7,963 nucleotides of DNA from an uncultured Clostridia bacterium (GTDB lineage Bacteria > Bacillota > Clostridia > Christensenellales > Aristaeellaceae), in assembly GCA_947600345.1 (NCBI GenBank), contig CANQGC010000126.1, positions 1-7,963 of the forward strand. The letters are read 5' to 3'. Positions 1-6,026 of this stretch are shown here, in pieces (within the stretch, counting starts at the first letter, position 1; each line of letters starts with the position of its first letter). The translations under genes and the position numbers were made by a program. The notes under the pieces were generated by a model. The model worked only from the letters and a program-made list of their open reading frames with translations, was not told the origin of the DNA and made no database searches.

Positions 1-66
1 TTAAGGGACTCTGTCCCTTAAGAATTCCTGCCAAGGAACCTGAGGTTCCTTGGATTCTCCCTTCTG
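1..66 (-). repeat. Hairpin-rich repeat element, copy 1 (partial, inverted)
   Basis: This is the end of an interspersed element read on the minus strand. Its reverse complement matches 1263-1328 at 64 of 66 positions. It holds two perfect palindromes: 1-21 (arms of 9, 3-nt loop) and 31-53 (arms of 11, single-base loop). The two differences from copy 2 lie on opposite arms of the same stem and compensate each other. The element is cut by the window edge, so its remaining hairpins should lie further left. Its outer boundary at 66 is set by the last base shared with copy 2 (the CAGAAGGGAGA end). Confidence 0.85.
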
Positions 67-129
67 CTGCCGCGTGCGCGGCTGGACTTACGTTTCTATT
101 GTAGCGCTATGGCGCTGTGAGGTGATCCT

Positions 130-1236
130 ATGCAATCCTTATCCTCGAATCCCTGGCCGCTGGTGCTGCTGGCCTTCGCACTGGTCGCGGCGGCCGTCGT
201 GGCCGCCGTAATGCTCCTCCTCTCCAACCAAACCAAGCGCCTGCGCCGCGAGCGCGAGCGCATGCTCCGCGCTATGCAGCGCGAGAGCGACCTCCAGGGC
301 GAGAGCATGGAGCGCCTCAGCCGCGCCGTCAACGACTCCCTCAAGCAGGTCGCCGAGCTCTCCGGCGCTTTAGATGCCCGCATGGACGCGCTCACCCAGG
401 CCAGCGACGCCCGCATGGGCGAGATGCGCCGCATGGTCGGCGAGCGCCTCGACAGCCGCCTGAGCGAATCCTTCCGCGTGGTCAACGGCCAGCTCGCCGA
501 CGTCCACAAGGGCCTGGGCGAGATGCGCGAATTGGCGGCCAACGTCTCCGATTTAAAGAAGGTGCTGGGCAACGTCAAGACCCGCGGCGTCTGGGGCGAG
601 GCGCTGCTGCGCAACATCCTCTCCGAGATGTTCGCGCCGGAGCAGTACGCCGAGAACGCCGCCATCCCCGAGGGCTCGGCCCAGCGGGTGGAGTTCGCGC
701 TGAGGCTTCCCGACAGGGAGCGCGAGGCGGTGCTATTGCCCATCGACTCGAAGTTTCCCCAGGAGGACTACGTGCGGCTGGTGGACGCCGAGGCCGCAGG
801 CGACGCCGCCCTTCGCGAGCGCTGCGCCAAGCAGCTGGAGCGCGCGATACTGGAGCAGGCGAAGCTGATCTCGGAGAAGTACATCCGCCCGCCGCAGACG
901 ACGGACTTCGCGGTGATGTTCCTGCCCGCCGAGGGATTGTACGCGGAGGCGGCGCGGATTCCGGGGCTGATCGAGCGGGCGCAGTCGCGCTATCGGGTAT
1001 TGCTCTCTGGCCCCGCCACGCTGTGCGCGCTGCTGACGAGCCTGCAGATGGGATTTCGGTCGAGCGAGTTAGAGAAGCGCAGCGGCGAGGTATTGGAGCT
1101 GTTCGACGAGCTGCGGAGCGAGTTTGGCCGCTTCCAGGAGGCCATCGGCCGTGCCCGCCAGCGCATCAACCAGACCGAGACCGAGCTCGACGCCATGGAG
1201 GCCCGCGCGCGGAAGATTTCCAAGAAGCTGATGTAA
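130..1236 (+). CDS. rmuC: DNA recombination protein RmuC
   Basis: This 368-residue RmuC-family protein begins with a membrane anchor (about 9-31, Leu/Ala/Val-rich). A long charged coiled-coil region follows (about 35-140), then the RmuC domain (about 145-345). Seen hallmarks are GVWGE at 153-157, VEFALRLPD at 187-195, PIDSKFP at 204-210 and FLPAEGLYAE at 264-273. The family is predicted to have a PD-(D/E)XK nuclease-like fold; Glu188, Asp206 and Lys208 fit the E...DxK core. In E. coli, rmuC affects the rate of inversion at short inverted repeats; the biochemical activity is not settled. The start is fixed by GAGGTGAT (119-126), a near-perfect anti-16S match just before ATG 130. A small stem (AGCGC/GCGCT, 103-116) precedes it. 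I see no convincing promoter in the 63 bp between repeat copy 1 and the gene. The gene stands alone between inverted copies of the repeat. It is shorter than E. coli RmuC (about 475 residues) but the core domain looks complete. Confidence 0.93.
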   Translation: MQSLSSNPWPLVLLAFALVAAAVVAAVMLLLSNQTKRLRRERERMLRAMQRESDLQGESMERLSRAVNDSLKQVAELSGALDARMDALTQASDARMGEMRRMVGERLDSRLSESFRVVNGQLADVHKGLGEMRELAANVSDLKKVLGNVKTRGVWGEALLRNILSEMFAPEQYAENAAIPEGSAQRVEFALRLPDREREAVLLPIDSKFPQEDYVRLVDAEAAGDAALRERCAKQLERAILEQAKLISEKYIRPPQTTDFAVMFLPAEGLYAEAARIPGLIERAQSRYRVLLSGPATLCALLTSLQMGFRSSELEKRSGEVLELFDELRSEFGRFQEAIGRARQRINQTETELDAMEARARKISKKLM

Positions 1237-1262
1237 AGGCCCTCTATCCACCCCCGTAACCC

Positions 1263-1502
1263 CAGAAGGGAGAATCCAAGGAACCTCAGGTTCCTTGGCA
1301 GGAATTCTCAAGGGACAGAGTCCCTTGAGCAGGTCCGGGCAGCGCCCGAAACGGGTCTGGGCGGAGCCCAGCGTCCCCCCAGCGGCCCGCGGTATCCTAG
1401 CGATTGCCCGGCAATGCGAACCAAGGCACCATCGCCTCCATACCGCGGGCCGCTCGAAGCGAGTTTTGGCTTGGGAAGCCATCCGGCTTCCCAAGCCAAA
1501 AA
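1263..1502 (+). repeat. Hairpin-rich repeat element, copy 2
   Basis: This roughly 240-bp element starts 26 bp after the rmuC stop and fills most of the 378-bp gap before the next gene. Stems in order: 1276-1298 (arms of 11, 1-nt loop); 1307-1329 (arms of 10, loop AGA); a short CGGGC/GCCCG stem at 1336-1348; CTGGGC/GCCCAG at 1357-1371 (loop GGA); a 14-bp closing stem 1382-1395 with 1440-1453 around 44 nt; and a 17-bp stem 1464-1480 with 1485-1501 (loop ATCC). The whole order is repeated at 7577-7866. No run of T follows any stem, so these are not textbook terminators, although the position just after a stop codon would allow RNA 3'-end protection. Open frames through it are not gene-like. The remaining 1503-1614 is pyrimidine-rich, with no clear promoter. 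Confidence 0.85.
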
Positions 1503-1614
1503 GCAAACGCACCCCTCGCATTTCCCTCTCCAAAATCCCTCCCCCTCAGCAGGTAAACCCGCCCTCCGCGTCGAATCAATCCTCCATTCCAATCCCGGAA
1601 AGGAGAGAAGATCG

Positions 1615-2007
1615 ATGAACGAAATCTACGAATTCCTGAAGAAGTGCGGCACCTACTACCTGGCGACGGCGGACGGCGACCAGCCGCGCGTGCGCCCCTT
1701 CGGCACCATCGACCTGTTCGAGGGCAGGCTCTACATCCAAACCGGCGCGGTCAAGGACGTTTCAAAGCAGATGAAATCCAACCCCAAGGTGGAGATCAGC
1801 GGCATGGCCGGTGGTAAGTGGCTGCGCCTCAGCGCCGAGGCCGCGCTCGATCCCCGCATCGAGGCCCAGGAGCACATGCTCGCCGCCTATCCCTCGCTGC
1901 AGGGCATGTACAAGCCCGGCGACGGCAACACCGAGGTGTTCTACCTGAAGAACGCCCGCGCGGCGATCTGCTCCTTCACCGAGCCGCCCAAGACCTTCGA
2001 ATTCTGA
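1615..2007 (+). CDS. PNPOx-family (FMN-binding split barrel) protein
   Basis: This 130-residue protein resembles the short pyridoxamine 5'-phosphate oxidase-like family, which uses a split beta-barrel fold and usually binds FMN or a related cofactor. Visible family features are the N-terminal helix then YYLATADGDQPRVRPFG (about 14-30), the strand GRLYIQTG (about 37-44), and KDVSKQMKSNPKVEISG (about 47-63). The size fits the small single-domain members. The substrate cannot be read from sequence; a true PNP oxidase role is unlikely because those enzymes are longer. ATG 1615 is chosen because AGGAG (1601-1605) sits 9 nt upstream. The frame stays open back to 1414, but that extension would run through the 17-bp hairpin of repeat copy 2 and is not protein-like. 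The gene ends 32 bp before the aldo/keto reductase, and the two are very probably co-transcribed as a redox pair. Confidence 0.85.
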   Translation: MNEIYEFLKKCGTYYLATADGDQPRVRPFGTIDLFEGRLYIQTGAVKDVSKQMKSNPKVEISGMAGGKWLRLSAEAALDPRIEAQEHMLAAYPSLQGMYKPGDGNTEVFYLKNARAAICSFTEPPKTFEF

Positions 2008-2041
2008 GGAGGACCAACCATTTCTGAGGAGGACCAACCAT
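2002..2041 (+). repeat. Perfect 20-bp tandem duplication at gene junction
   Basis: The 20-mer TTCTGAGGAGGACCAACCAT occurs twice without a gap (2002-2021 and 2022-2041). Copy A holds the last codon and TGA stop of the upstream gene plus an AGGAGG site (2007-2012). Copy B holds a second AGGAGG (2027-2032) and the AT of the downstream ATG at 2040. Copy A lacks a start codon because its AT is followed by T. The likely ancestral junction had the stop and start only 12 nt apart, and one duplication widened it by 20 bp. Confidence 0.97.
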
Positions 2042-3194
2042 GGAGCGCTACTTCGGAGAGCACACGCCGAAGCTCGGCTTCGGCCTGATGCGGCTGCCCA
2101 AGGGGCCGGACGGCAGGATCGACATCGAACACACCAGGCGCATGGTGGACGCCTTCCTGGACGCCGGCTTCACCTACTTCGACACCGCCTACGTATACGA
2201 CAACGGCGACTCCGAGCGCGCCGCCCGGGCAGCGCTGGTGGAGCGCCATCCCCGGGAGCGCTTCACGCTAGCGACGAAGCTCAACGCGCGCGCCCACGAC
2301 TGCCACAGCGCCGCCGACGCCCGGCAACAGATCTACACCAGCCTGGAGCGCACCGGCGCGGGCTACTTCGACTACTACCTGCTCCACGCCGTGCAGGCGG
2401 GCAACCTGCCGCTGTACGACGAATACGGCTGCTGGGACTACGTCCGGGAGCTGAAGGCGAAGGGCCTGATCCGGCACTGGGGCTTCTCCTTCCACGACAC
2501 GCCTGCGCTGCTGGACGAGCTGCTGACGAAGCACCCAGACGCCGAGTTCGTGCAGCTTCAGATCAACTACGCCGACTGGGAGAACCCCAGCGTGCAGTCC
2601 CGCGCCTGCTGGGAGACCGCCCGCAGGCACGGAAAGCCCGTGGTCATCATGGAACCGGTGAAGGGCGGCATGCTGGCCAACCCGCCCGCGCGGGTGCGGG
2701 ACGCGCTGGCCGGGGCAAAGCCCGGCGCCTCCCCCGCCTCCTGGGCGATCCGCTGCGCGGCCTCGCTGGAGGGCGTGCTGACTGTGCTCTCCGGCATGTC
2801 GGACATCCGGCAGATGGAGGACAACCTGTCCTTCATGCGGGACTTCCAGCCGCTGAACGCGGCCGAGCGCGGCGCGATCCGCGAGGCGCGGGACCTGCTG
2901 CTGGGCGTGAACTCCATCCCCTGCACCGGCTGCCGCTACTGCGTGGAGGGCTGCCCGCAGCGGATTCCGATCCCCGAGATCTTCAAGGCGCGCAACGAGC
3001 AGCTCATCTGGGAGCGGGAGGCCCAGGGCAGGGCCGCCTACGCCGCGGCTACCGAGGGCAGGGGCAGGGCGAGCGACTGCGCCGCCTGCGGCCAGTGCGA
3101 GAGCGCCTGCCCCCAGCGAATCGACGTGATCGAGCGGCTGAAGGAGTGCGCCGCAAGCTTCGACGGCTGCGCGCCGTCCCAGCCCCCGAAATGA
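2040..3194 (+). CDS. Aldo/keto reductase with C-terminal 4Fe-4S dicluster domain
   Basis: This 384-residue protein has an AKR TIM barrel (about 8-275) fused to a ferredoxin-like tail. The AKR catalytic tetrad is visible: Asp48 and Tyr53 in FDTAYVYDNG, Lys80 in LATKL, His116 in YYLLHAV. The tail has CxxCxxCxxxCP at Cys295, 298, 301 and 305, and a second set at Cys347, 350, 353 and 357, the arrangement expected for two 4Fe-4S clusters. Length and layout match the clostridial Fe-S AKR group, so the protein is intact. Family members reduce or oxidise carbonyl or alcohol groups with NAD(P)H; the role of the clusters and the substrate are not known here. The start is ATG 2040, 7 nt after AGGAGG (2027-2032). 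An identical second AGGAGG lies 20 bp upstream in the duplicated junction. The PNPOx-like gene just before it may supply or accept electrons through flavin, which is inference. A strong stem-loop follows the stop. Confidence 0.94.
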   Translation: MERYFGEHTPKLGFGLMRLPKGPDGRIDIEHTRRMVDAFLDAGFTYFDTAYVYDNGDSERAARAALVERHPRERFTLATKLNARAHDCHSAADARQQIYTSLERTGAGYFDYYLLHAVQAGNLPLYDEYGCWDYVRELKAKGLIRHWGFSFHDTPALLDELLTKHPDAEFVQLQINYADWENPSVQSRACWETARRHGKPVVIMEPVKGGMLANPPARVRDALAGAKPGASPASWAIRCAASLEGVLTVLSGMSDIRQMEDNLSFMRDFQPLNAAERGAIREARDLLLGVNSIPCTGCRYCVEGCPQRIPIPEIFKARNEQLIWEREAQGRAAYAAATEGRGRASDCAACGQCESACPQRIDVIERLKECAASFDGCAPSQPPK

Positions 3195-3222
3195 ACCTAC
3201 CGCAAACCAACCCCTGCGACGC

Positions 3223-3256
3223 GCGGAGCGGCGCGGCTTTCACCGCGCCGCTCCGC
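3223..3256. terminator. Stem-loop terminator between convergent genes
   Basis: A perfect 14-bp GC-rich inverted repeat (3223-3236 with 3243-3256, loop CTTTCA) lies between the stop of the aldo/keto reductase and the stop of the convergent sulfotransferase gene. On the plus strand it is followed by ATTCGTTGCCTTTA, a weak U-rich run; on the minus strand the following bases are not U-rich. It fits a shared bidirectional terminator, with plus-strand use better supported. Confidence 0.7.
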
Positions 3257-3267
3257 ATTCGTTGCCT

Positions 3268-4353
3268 TTAGCGCCTCAGACCCGCCGCCAGCGCGTGCGC
3301 CATGGTGCGCTTCCAGTGGCCGAGCTTGCGCCGGAAGCGCGTATAGTGCGGAAAGCGGGCCGCGCTGCTCTTCATCATCCGGTCGACGAAGCGGAATACC
3401 GCCTCCGACAGCGCCGCCTCGTCCGCCTGCCACTTCGGCGGAAGCACGCCGGGCGCGTCGAACAGCGGCTCCTCGCTTCCGAGGTAGTCCCGGGCGACGC
3501 GGCGGTTGGATTCCTCGTAGCGCGCCAGAAACGCGTCCAGCTCCTGCCGGGTAAACATGCAGAACTCCTGCTGATCCTCCTGGGCGCACTCGTAAGCGAC
3601 GCGCCTCGCCTCATTCATCAGCTCCCGGTTTCCGGCGAAGCGGACGTTGAGCCTGCGCTTGATCTCCAACATGTCCCCGCTCAGGGACGGATTCCGCTCC
3701 CCATCCCCGGGGACGAAGTCCGCGTCCATGGACAGGCCGATCGCCTCCAGGAAATCCTCCCGCACGTCCCGGTTCCGGAAGCGATCCCGGTCGTAGACGC
3801 GCACGTCGATGCTCTCCCGGCCGAACAGCGCTGCGATCTCCTCCAGGCGGCTGTAATAGTCCAGCGGCAGCCAGGATTCCGCCTGGGCGAGCATCTCCTC
3901 CCAGCGCATGCGGCAGCAGTCGGTGGTCCCGGTCTTCACCACCTGCGCCCACCAGGAGGTCAGAAAGCGGTCCTGCCGCCGCAGGTAGACGATGATCCGC
4001 AGCTCGAAGCCGCGCGCGTCGGCCTCCCGCCGCAGGCGCCGCCACATGCCGGGCCAGCCTTCCCTGCGCCAGATTCCCTCCTCGGACAGCACGATGTTCG
4101 GGTGGCGCCGGAAGCCGCGGCTGAGCACATCCATGTACCTGCGCCAGCGCCGCTCCTCCTCCGGCGACTCCAGCGAGCCGTCGGGCCGGAACGCGGCATA
4201 CTGGATGAACCGCCTATTGCCCGTAAAGCTGTCCGGAAACACGGGAAACCAGTAGCCCCGCCGTGCGAGCGCCCTGTAGTTGACGAAACAAAAGTTCTGG
4301 ATCGACGTGGTTCCGGTCTTGGGGGTTCCGATGTGCAAATAAAGCCTCGGCAT
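3268..4353 (-). CDS. PAPS-dependent sulfotransferase family protein
   Basis: This 361-residue soluble protein starts with HIGTPKTGTTSIQ (7-19), the 5'-phosphosulfate-binding loop of PAPS sulfotransferases (Lys12, Thr15, Thr16). Arg125 and Ser133 in LRRQDRFLTSWW match the 3'-phosphate-binding Arg-x7-Ser motif. LSEEGIW (89-95) and ERNPSLSG (219-226) also resemble this superfamily. Members transfer sulfate from PAPS to sugars or other acceptors, and bacterial relatives often modify surface polysaccharide. The acceptor cannot be predicted, and no glycosyltransferase or PAPS-making gene lies in the window. ATG 4353 is chosen because it begins just before the P-loop and has GGGAG (complement of 4361-4365) 7 nt upstream. 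No signal peptide or membrane segment is evident, so the protein should be cytoplasmic. It is the only minus-strand gene, convergent with the reductase and divergent from the lipid operon. No good promoter was found upstream. The Arg/Trp-rich composition suits a polyanionic acceptor. Confidence 0.82.
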   Translation of the reverse strand: MPRLYLHIGTPKTGTTSIQNFCFVNYRALARRGYWFPVFPDSFTGNRRFIQYAAFRPDGSLESPEEERRWRRYMDVLSRGFRRHPNIVLSEEGIWRREGWPGMWRRLRREADARGFELRIIVYLRRQDRFLTSWWAQVVKTGTTDCCRMRWEEMLAQAESWLPLDYYSRLEEIAALFGRESIDVRVYDRDRFRNRDVREDFLEAIGLSMDADFVPGDGERNPSLSGDMLEIKRRLNVRFAGNRELMNEARRVAYECAQEDQQEFCMFTRQELDAFLARYEESNRRVARDYLGSEEPLFDAPGVLPPKWQADEAALSEAVFRFVDRMMKSSAARFPHYTRFRRKLGHWKRTMAHALAAGLRR

Positions 4354-4504
4354 CGCTCCGCTCCCTTCGCAAACATCCTACAATCATGGTACCTTTCCCG
4401 CGTGAACGCTTGATGAGAAAAGCTTGTTTGCGTGGTTAACACTTCTCAACAAAACCTTGTCACCCGATCCGCCTCCCTTCATCCGTCCTCTCCGCGAAAG
4501 GAAG

Positions 4505-4533
4505 TGTCAAAAATGTGTCAAGAGGCTTGTCAA
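4505..4533. promoter_or_regulatory. Three phased TGTCAA (TTGACA) repeats, candidate operator
   Basis: TGTCAA occurs at 4505-4510, 4516-4521 and 4528-4533, with periods of 11 and 12 bp. The third overlaps the -35 hexamer of the lipid operon promoter. A related TTGTCA lies at 4457-4462. Direct repeats at about one helical turn are typical of OmpR/PhoP-type response regulators; the Bacillus PhoP box is TT(A/C/T)ACA repeated about every 11 bp. Read on the minus strand these are TTGACA, but none has a good -10 at 16-18 bp, so they do not look like minus-strand promoters. The regulator is unknown. Confidence 0.45.
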
Positions 4534-4555
4534 ACGCGCCGTTTTGCGGTATTAT
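4527..4555 (+). promoter_or_regulatory. Sigma-A-type promoter of the phospholipid operon
   Basis: A -35 TTGTCA (4527-4532) and a -10 TATTAT (4550-4555) are separated by exactly 17 bp. Each differs from consensus at one position. The expected transcription start is near 4562, leaving a leader of about 175 nt before the first clear gene. This is the only good promoter I see upstream of the DedA-pssA-psd set. Confidence 0.8.
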
Positions 4556-4569
4556 TAAAAAGGAAGAAA

Positions 4570-4605
4570 ATGAAAGCTTGTGCCCTGTTCGTGACGAAAG
4601 TGTAA
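4570..4605 (+). CDS. Possible 11-codon upstream ORF in operon leader
   Basis: ATG 4570 opens an 11-codon frame, MKACALFVTKV, ending at TAA 4603. AGGAAG (4561-4566) lies 3 nt upstream. The predicted transcription start (about 4562) falls inside that ribosome site, so the transcript may begin with a shortened site or be nearly leaderless. It does not overlap the downstream gene. It could be a chance ORF, or a leader peptide that couples ribosome position to the remaining leader. Nothing in its residues points to a specific amino acid or antibiotic sensor. Confidence 0.25.
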   Translation: MKACALFVTKV

Positions 4606-4736
4606 GCCTCCGGCCGGGAAGCGCAAGGCGAACCAAGGCAGCCGCGCCCGAATCGCGCCATGCGAAAGACGTGGGCGGGAACAAAGCGGCGGATGGAATC
4701 GCGGCGGCGGCCGGGAAAGGTCTGTTGATTGACTTA

Positions 4737-5300
4737 ATGAACTGGAAGAAGACGGCCTCCGCGGCCCTGCTGATCCTGTGCCTGGCGATCGTCGCCGTGT
4801 TCTTCAAGGCGTACCTGGACGGCAAGTTCAACTCCATCGAGACGCTGCACGCCTACGTGCGGGGATTCGGACCGATGGCGCCGGTGGTGCTGGTGGTCAT
4901 CCAGATCGCCCAGGTGATCGTTCCCGTGCTGCCGGGCTTCTTCGGCTGCGCGGTGGGCGCGGTGCTCTTCGGCTGCATGGGCGGGTTCTGGTGCAACTAT
5001 ATCGGCATATCGTTGGGCTCGATCTTCGCCTTCTTCCTGGCGCGCAGGTACGGAATGCCGCTGGTCAAGGCCATGTTCCCCCGGGAGAAGTACGAGCGCT
5101 GGTCCGGCTGGGCGGCCAGGAGCAAGAGCTACTCGGTGCTGCTGTTCGTGGGAACGCTGCTGCCGCTGTTTCCGGACGACTTCTTCTGCTACTTCTCGGG
5201 ACTCACGGAGATGACCGCCCGGCGCTTCATCGGCATCATACTGCTGGGCAAGCCCTGGTGCATACTGGCCTACAGCATACTGTTCGCGGCCATTCACTGA
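4737..5300 (+). CDS. TVP38/TMEM64 (DedA superfamily, VTT domain) membrane protein
   Basis: This 187-residue integral membrane protein has hydrophobic segments at about 7-23, 46-64, 80-101, 131-156 and 163-184. The VTT core is visible: the Gly-rich PGFFGCAVGAVLFG (66-79), NYIG...GSIFAFFLARRYG (88-106) and a Pro/Asp re-entrant-like stretch LLPLFPDDFFCYFSG (141-155). DedA-superfamily proteins include transporters of undecaprenyl phosphate and PetA, needed for phosphatidylethanolamine distribution between leaflets. Here it is the first gene of a unit with PS synthase and PS decarboxylase, so a lipid-translocating role for PS or PE is a reasonable inference. The start is uncertain: ATG 4737 sits directly before the first membrane segment but its nearest AAAGG (4716-4720) is 16 nt away, while in-frame TTG 4725 lies 4 nt after that site and would add four residues. 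The longer frame from 4515 starts upstream of the promoter and is rejected. The next gene begins 80 bp downstream with no terminator between. Confidence 0.87.
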   Translation: MNWKKTASAALLILCLAIVAVFFKAYLDGKFNSIETLHAYVRGFGPMAPVVLVVIQIAQVIVPVLPGFFGCAVGAVLFGCMGGFWCNYIGISLGSIFAFFLARRYGMPLVKAMFPREKYERWSGWAARSKSYSVLLFVGTLLPLFPDDFFCYFSGLTEMTARRFIGIILLGKPWCILAYSILFAAIH

Positions 5301-5380
5301 CGAAAACATTCCGGAGCGGAAAGACGGCGGTTCCGCTTCCGCGCCACTCTCCGGCGACCGCACCGGAAGGGGGAGAATCC

Positions 5381-6025
5381 ATGAACGATCGAAAGAAATT
5401 GCTGGGCTTCTACAACTACACGGTCGTGCTGACCTACGTGGGCATGCTGGCCGGCTTCACCGGCATCGTCTGCGCCATGGAGCGAAACTTCCGCTCGGCG
5501 CTGGTGTGCCTGCTGGTGGCGGGCATCTGCGACATGTTCGACGGCGCCATCGCCTCCACGATGGAGCGCACGGCGGCGGAGAAGCGCTTCGGAATCCAGA
5601 TTGATTCGCTCAGCGACCTGATCTGCTTCGGCATGCTGCCCGCGGCCTTCGTGTGCAGCCTGGGCGGGAGGAACTACCTCTGCTTCGGCATCGCCGGGGC
5701 CTACCTGCTGTGCACGCTGATCCGCCTGGCCTTCTTCAACGTCCTCGAGGAGGAGCGCCAGAACAGCGAATCCGGCCGCCGCAAGTGCTACATGGGCATG
5801 CCGGTGACGATGATGGCGGTGTTCCTGCCCGCCGTCAACGCCGCCTGCCGCTGGCGCAGGAGCAGCTCGCTGATCCCCTACTGCGCGCTGCTGCTGATCT
5901 GCGGCGCGGCTTACCTCTGTCCGATCACCATCAAGAAGCCCAAGTTCGTGGGCAAGGTGGTGCTGGTGATCCTGGGCGTGCTGGAATGCGCCGCGCTGGC
6001 CATGTCCGTGGTCTGGGACGTCTGA
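5381..6025 (+). CDS. pssA: CDP-diacylglycerol--serine O-phosphatidyltransferase
   Basis: This 214-residue multi-pass membrane enzyme of the CDP-alcohol phosphotransferase family should condense CDP-diacylglycerol with L-serine to give phosphatidylserine and CMP. The signature spans residues 51-79: Asp51, Asp54, Gly55, Ala58, Gly71, Asp75 and Asp79 are all present, so the four metal-binding and catalytic aspartates are intact. The usual Arg after Ala58 is Ser59, and the gap to Gly71 is longer than canonical. IRLAFFN (114-120) and YMGMPVT (137-143) match the IRL-x-F/NV and GMP-x motifs of PS synthases and favour PssA over PgsA. GGGAG (5371-5375) lies 5 nt before ATG 5381. The coding frame is open upstream to 4778, but that part overlaps the DedA-like gene in another frame and is a shadow. 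The stop is followed after one base by the psd start, which suggests translational coupling and agrees with the assigned step. Confidence 0.9.
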   Translation: MNDRKKLLGFYNYTVVLTYVGMLAGFTGIVCAMERNFRSALVCLLVAGICDMFDGAIASTMERTAAEKRFGIQIDSLSDLICFGMLPAAFVCSLGGRNYLCFGIAGAYLLCTLIRLAFFNVLEEERQNSESGRRKCYMGMPVTMMAVFLPAVNAACRWRRSSSLIPYCALLLICGAAYLCPITIKKPKFVGKVVLVILGVLECAALAMSVVWDV

Positions 6026-6026
6026 C

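Larger units (their letters stand above)
4354..4736. other. Divergent intergenic region and long operon leader
   Basis: This 383-bp stretch separates the minus-strand sulfotransferase from the plus-strand lipid operon. It holds the sulfotransferase ribosome binding site (4361-4365), an A+T-rich part (about 4380-4460), three TGTCAA repeats (4505-4533), a promoter (4527-4555) and a roughly 175-nt leader (about 4562-4736). The leader is open in the frame of the downstream gene, but in-frame ATG 4515 lies upstream of the promoter, so that extension is unlikely to be translated. A GCCTCCGGCC stretch at about 4606-4615 recalls one piece of the c-di-GMP-I aptamer, but the rest does not fit. I recognise no riboswitch class. 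Confidence 0.7.

Noticed and set aside
1069..1592. Minus-strand frames through repeat copy 2, with a similar CPDLLKGLCPLRI segment in copy 3
   Set aside because: The shared peptide comes from the repeat's hairpin sequence. The frames are interrupted differently in the two copies, overlap rmuC, and changes follow base pairing rather than codon positions.
1414..1614. N-terminal extension of the PNPOx-like gene to ATG 1414
   Set aside because: It would translate the closing stem and the 17-bp hairpin of repeat copy 2, and the peptide is not protein-like. ATG 1615 has a good ribosome site.
3262..4413. 383-codon plus-strand frame opposite the sulfotransferase gene
   Set aside because: The minus-strand product has clear PAPS-binding motifs, while this one is Pro/Arg/Ala/Leu-rich without recognisable features.
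4505..4533. TTGACA hexamers on the minus strand as promoters for the sulfotransferase gene
   Set aside because: All three are perfect -35 matches, but no plausible -10 lies 16-18 bp downstream of any of them.
4606..4660. Possible c-di-GMP-I riboswitch in the lipid operon leader
   Set aside because: Only a GCCTCCGGCC stretch resembles that aptamer; the tetraloop-receptor and the remaining conserved bases are not found in order.
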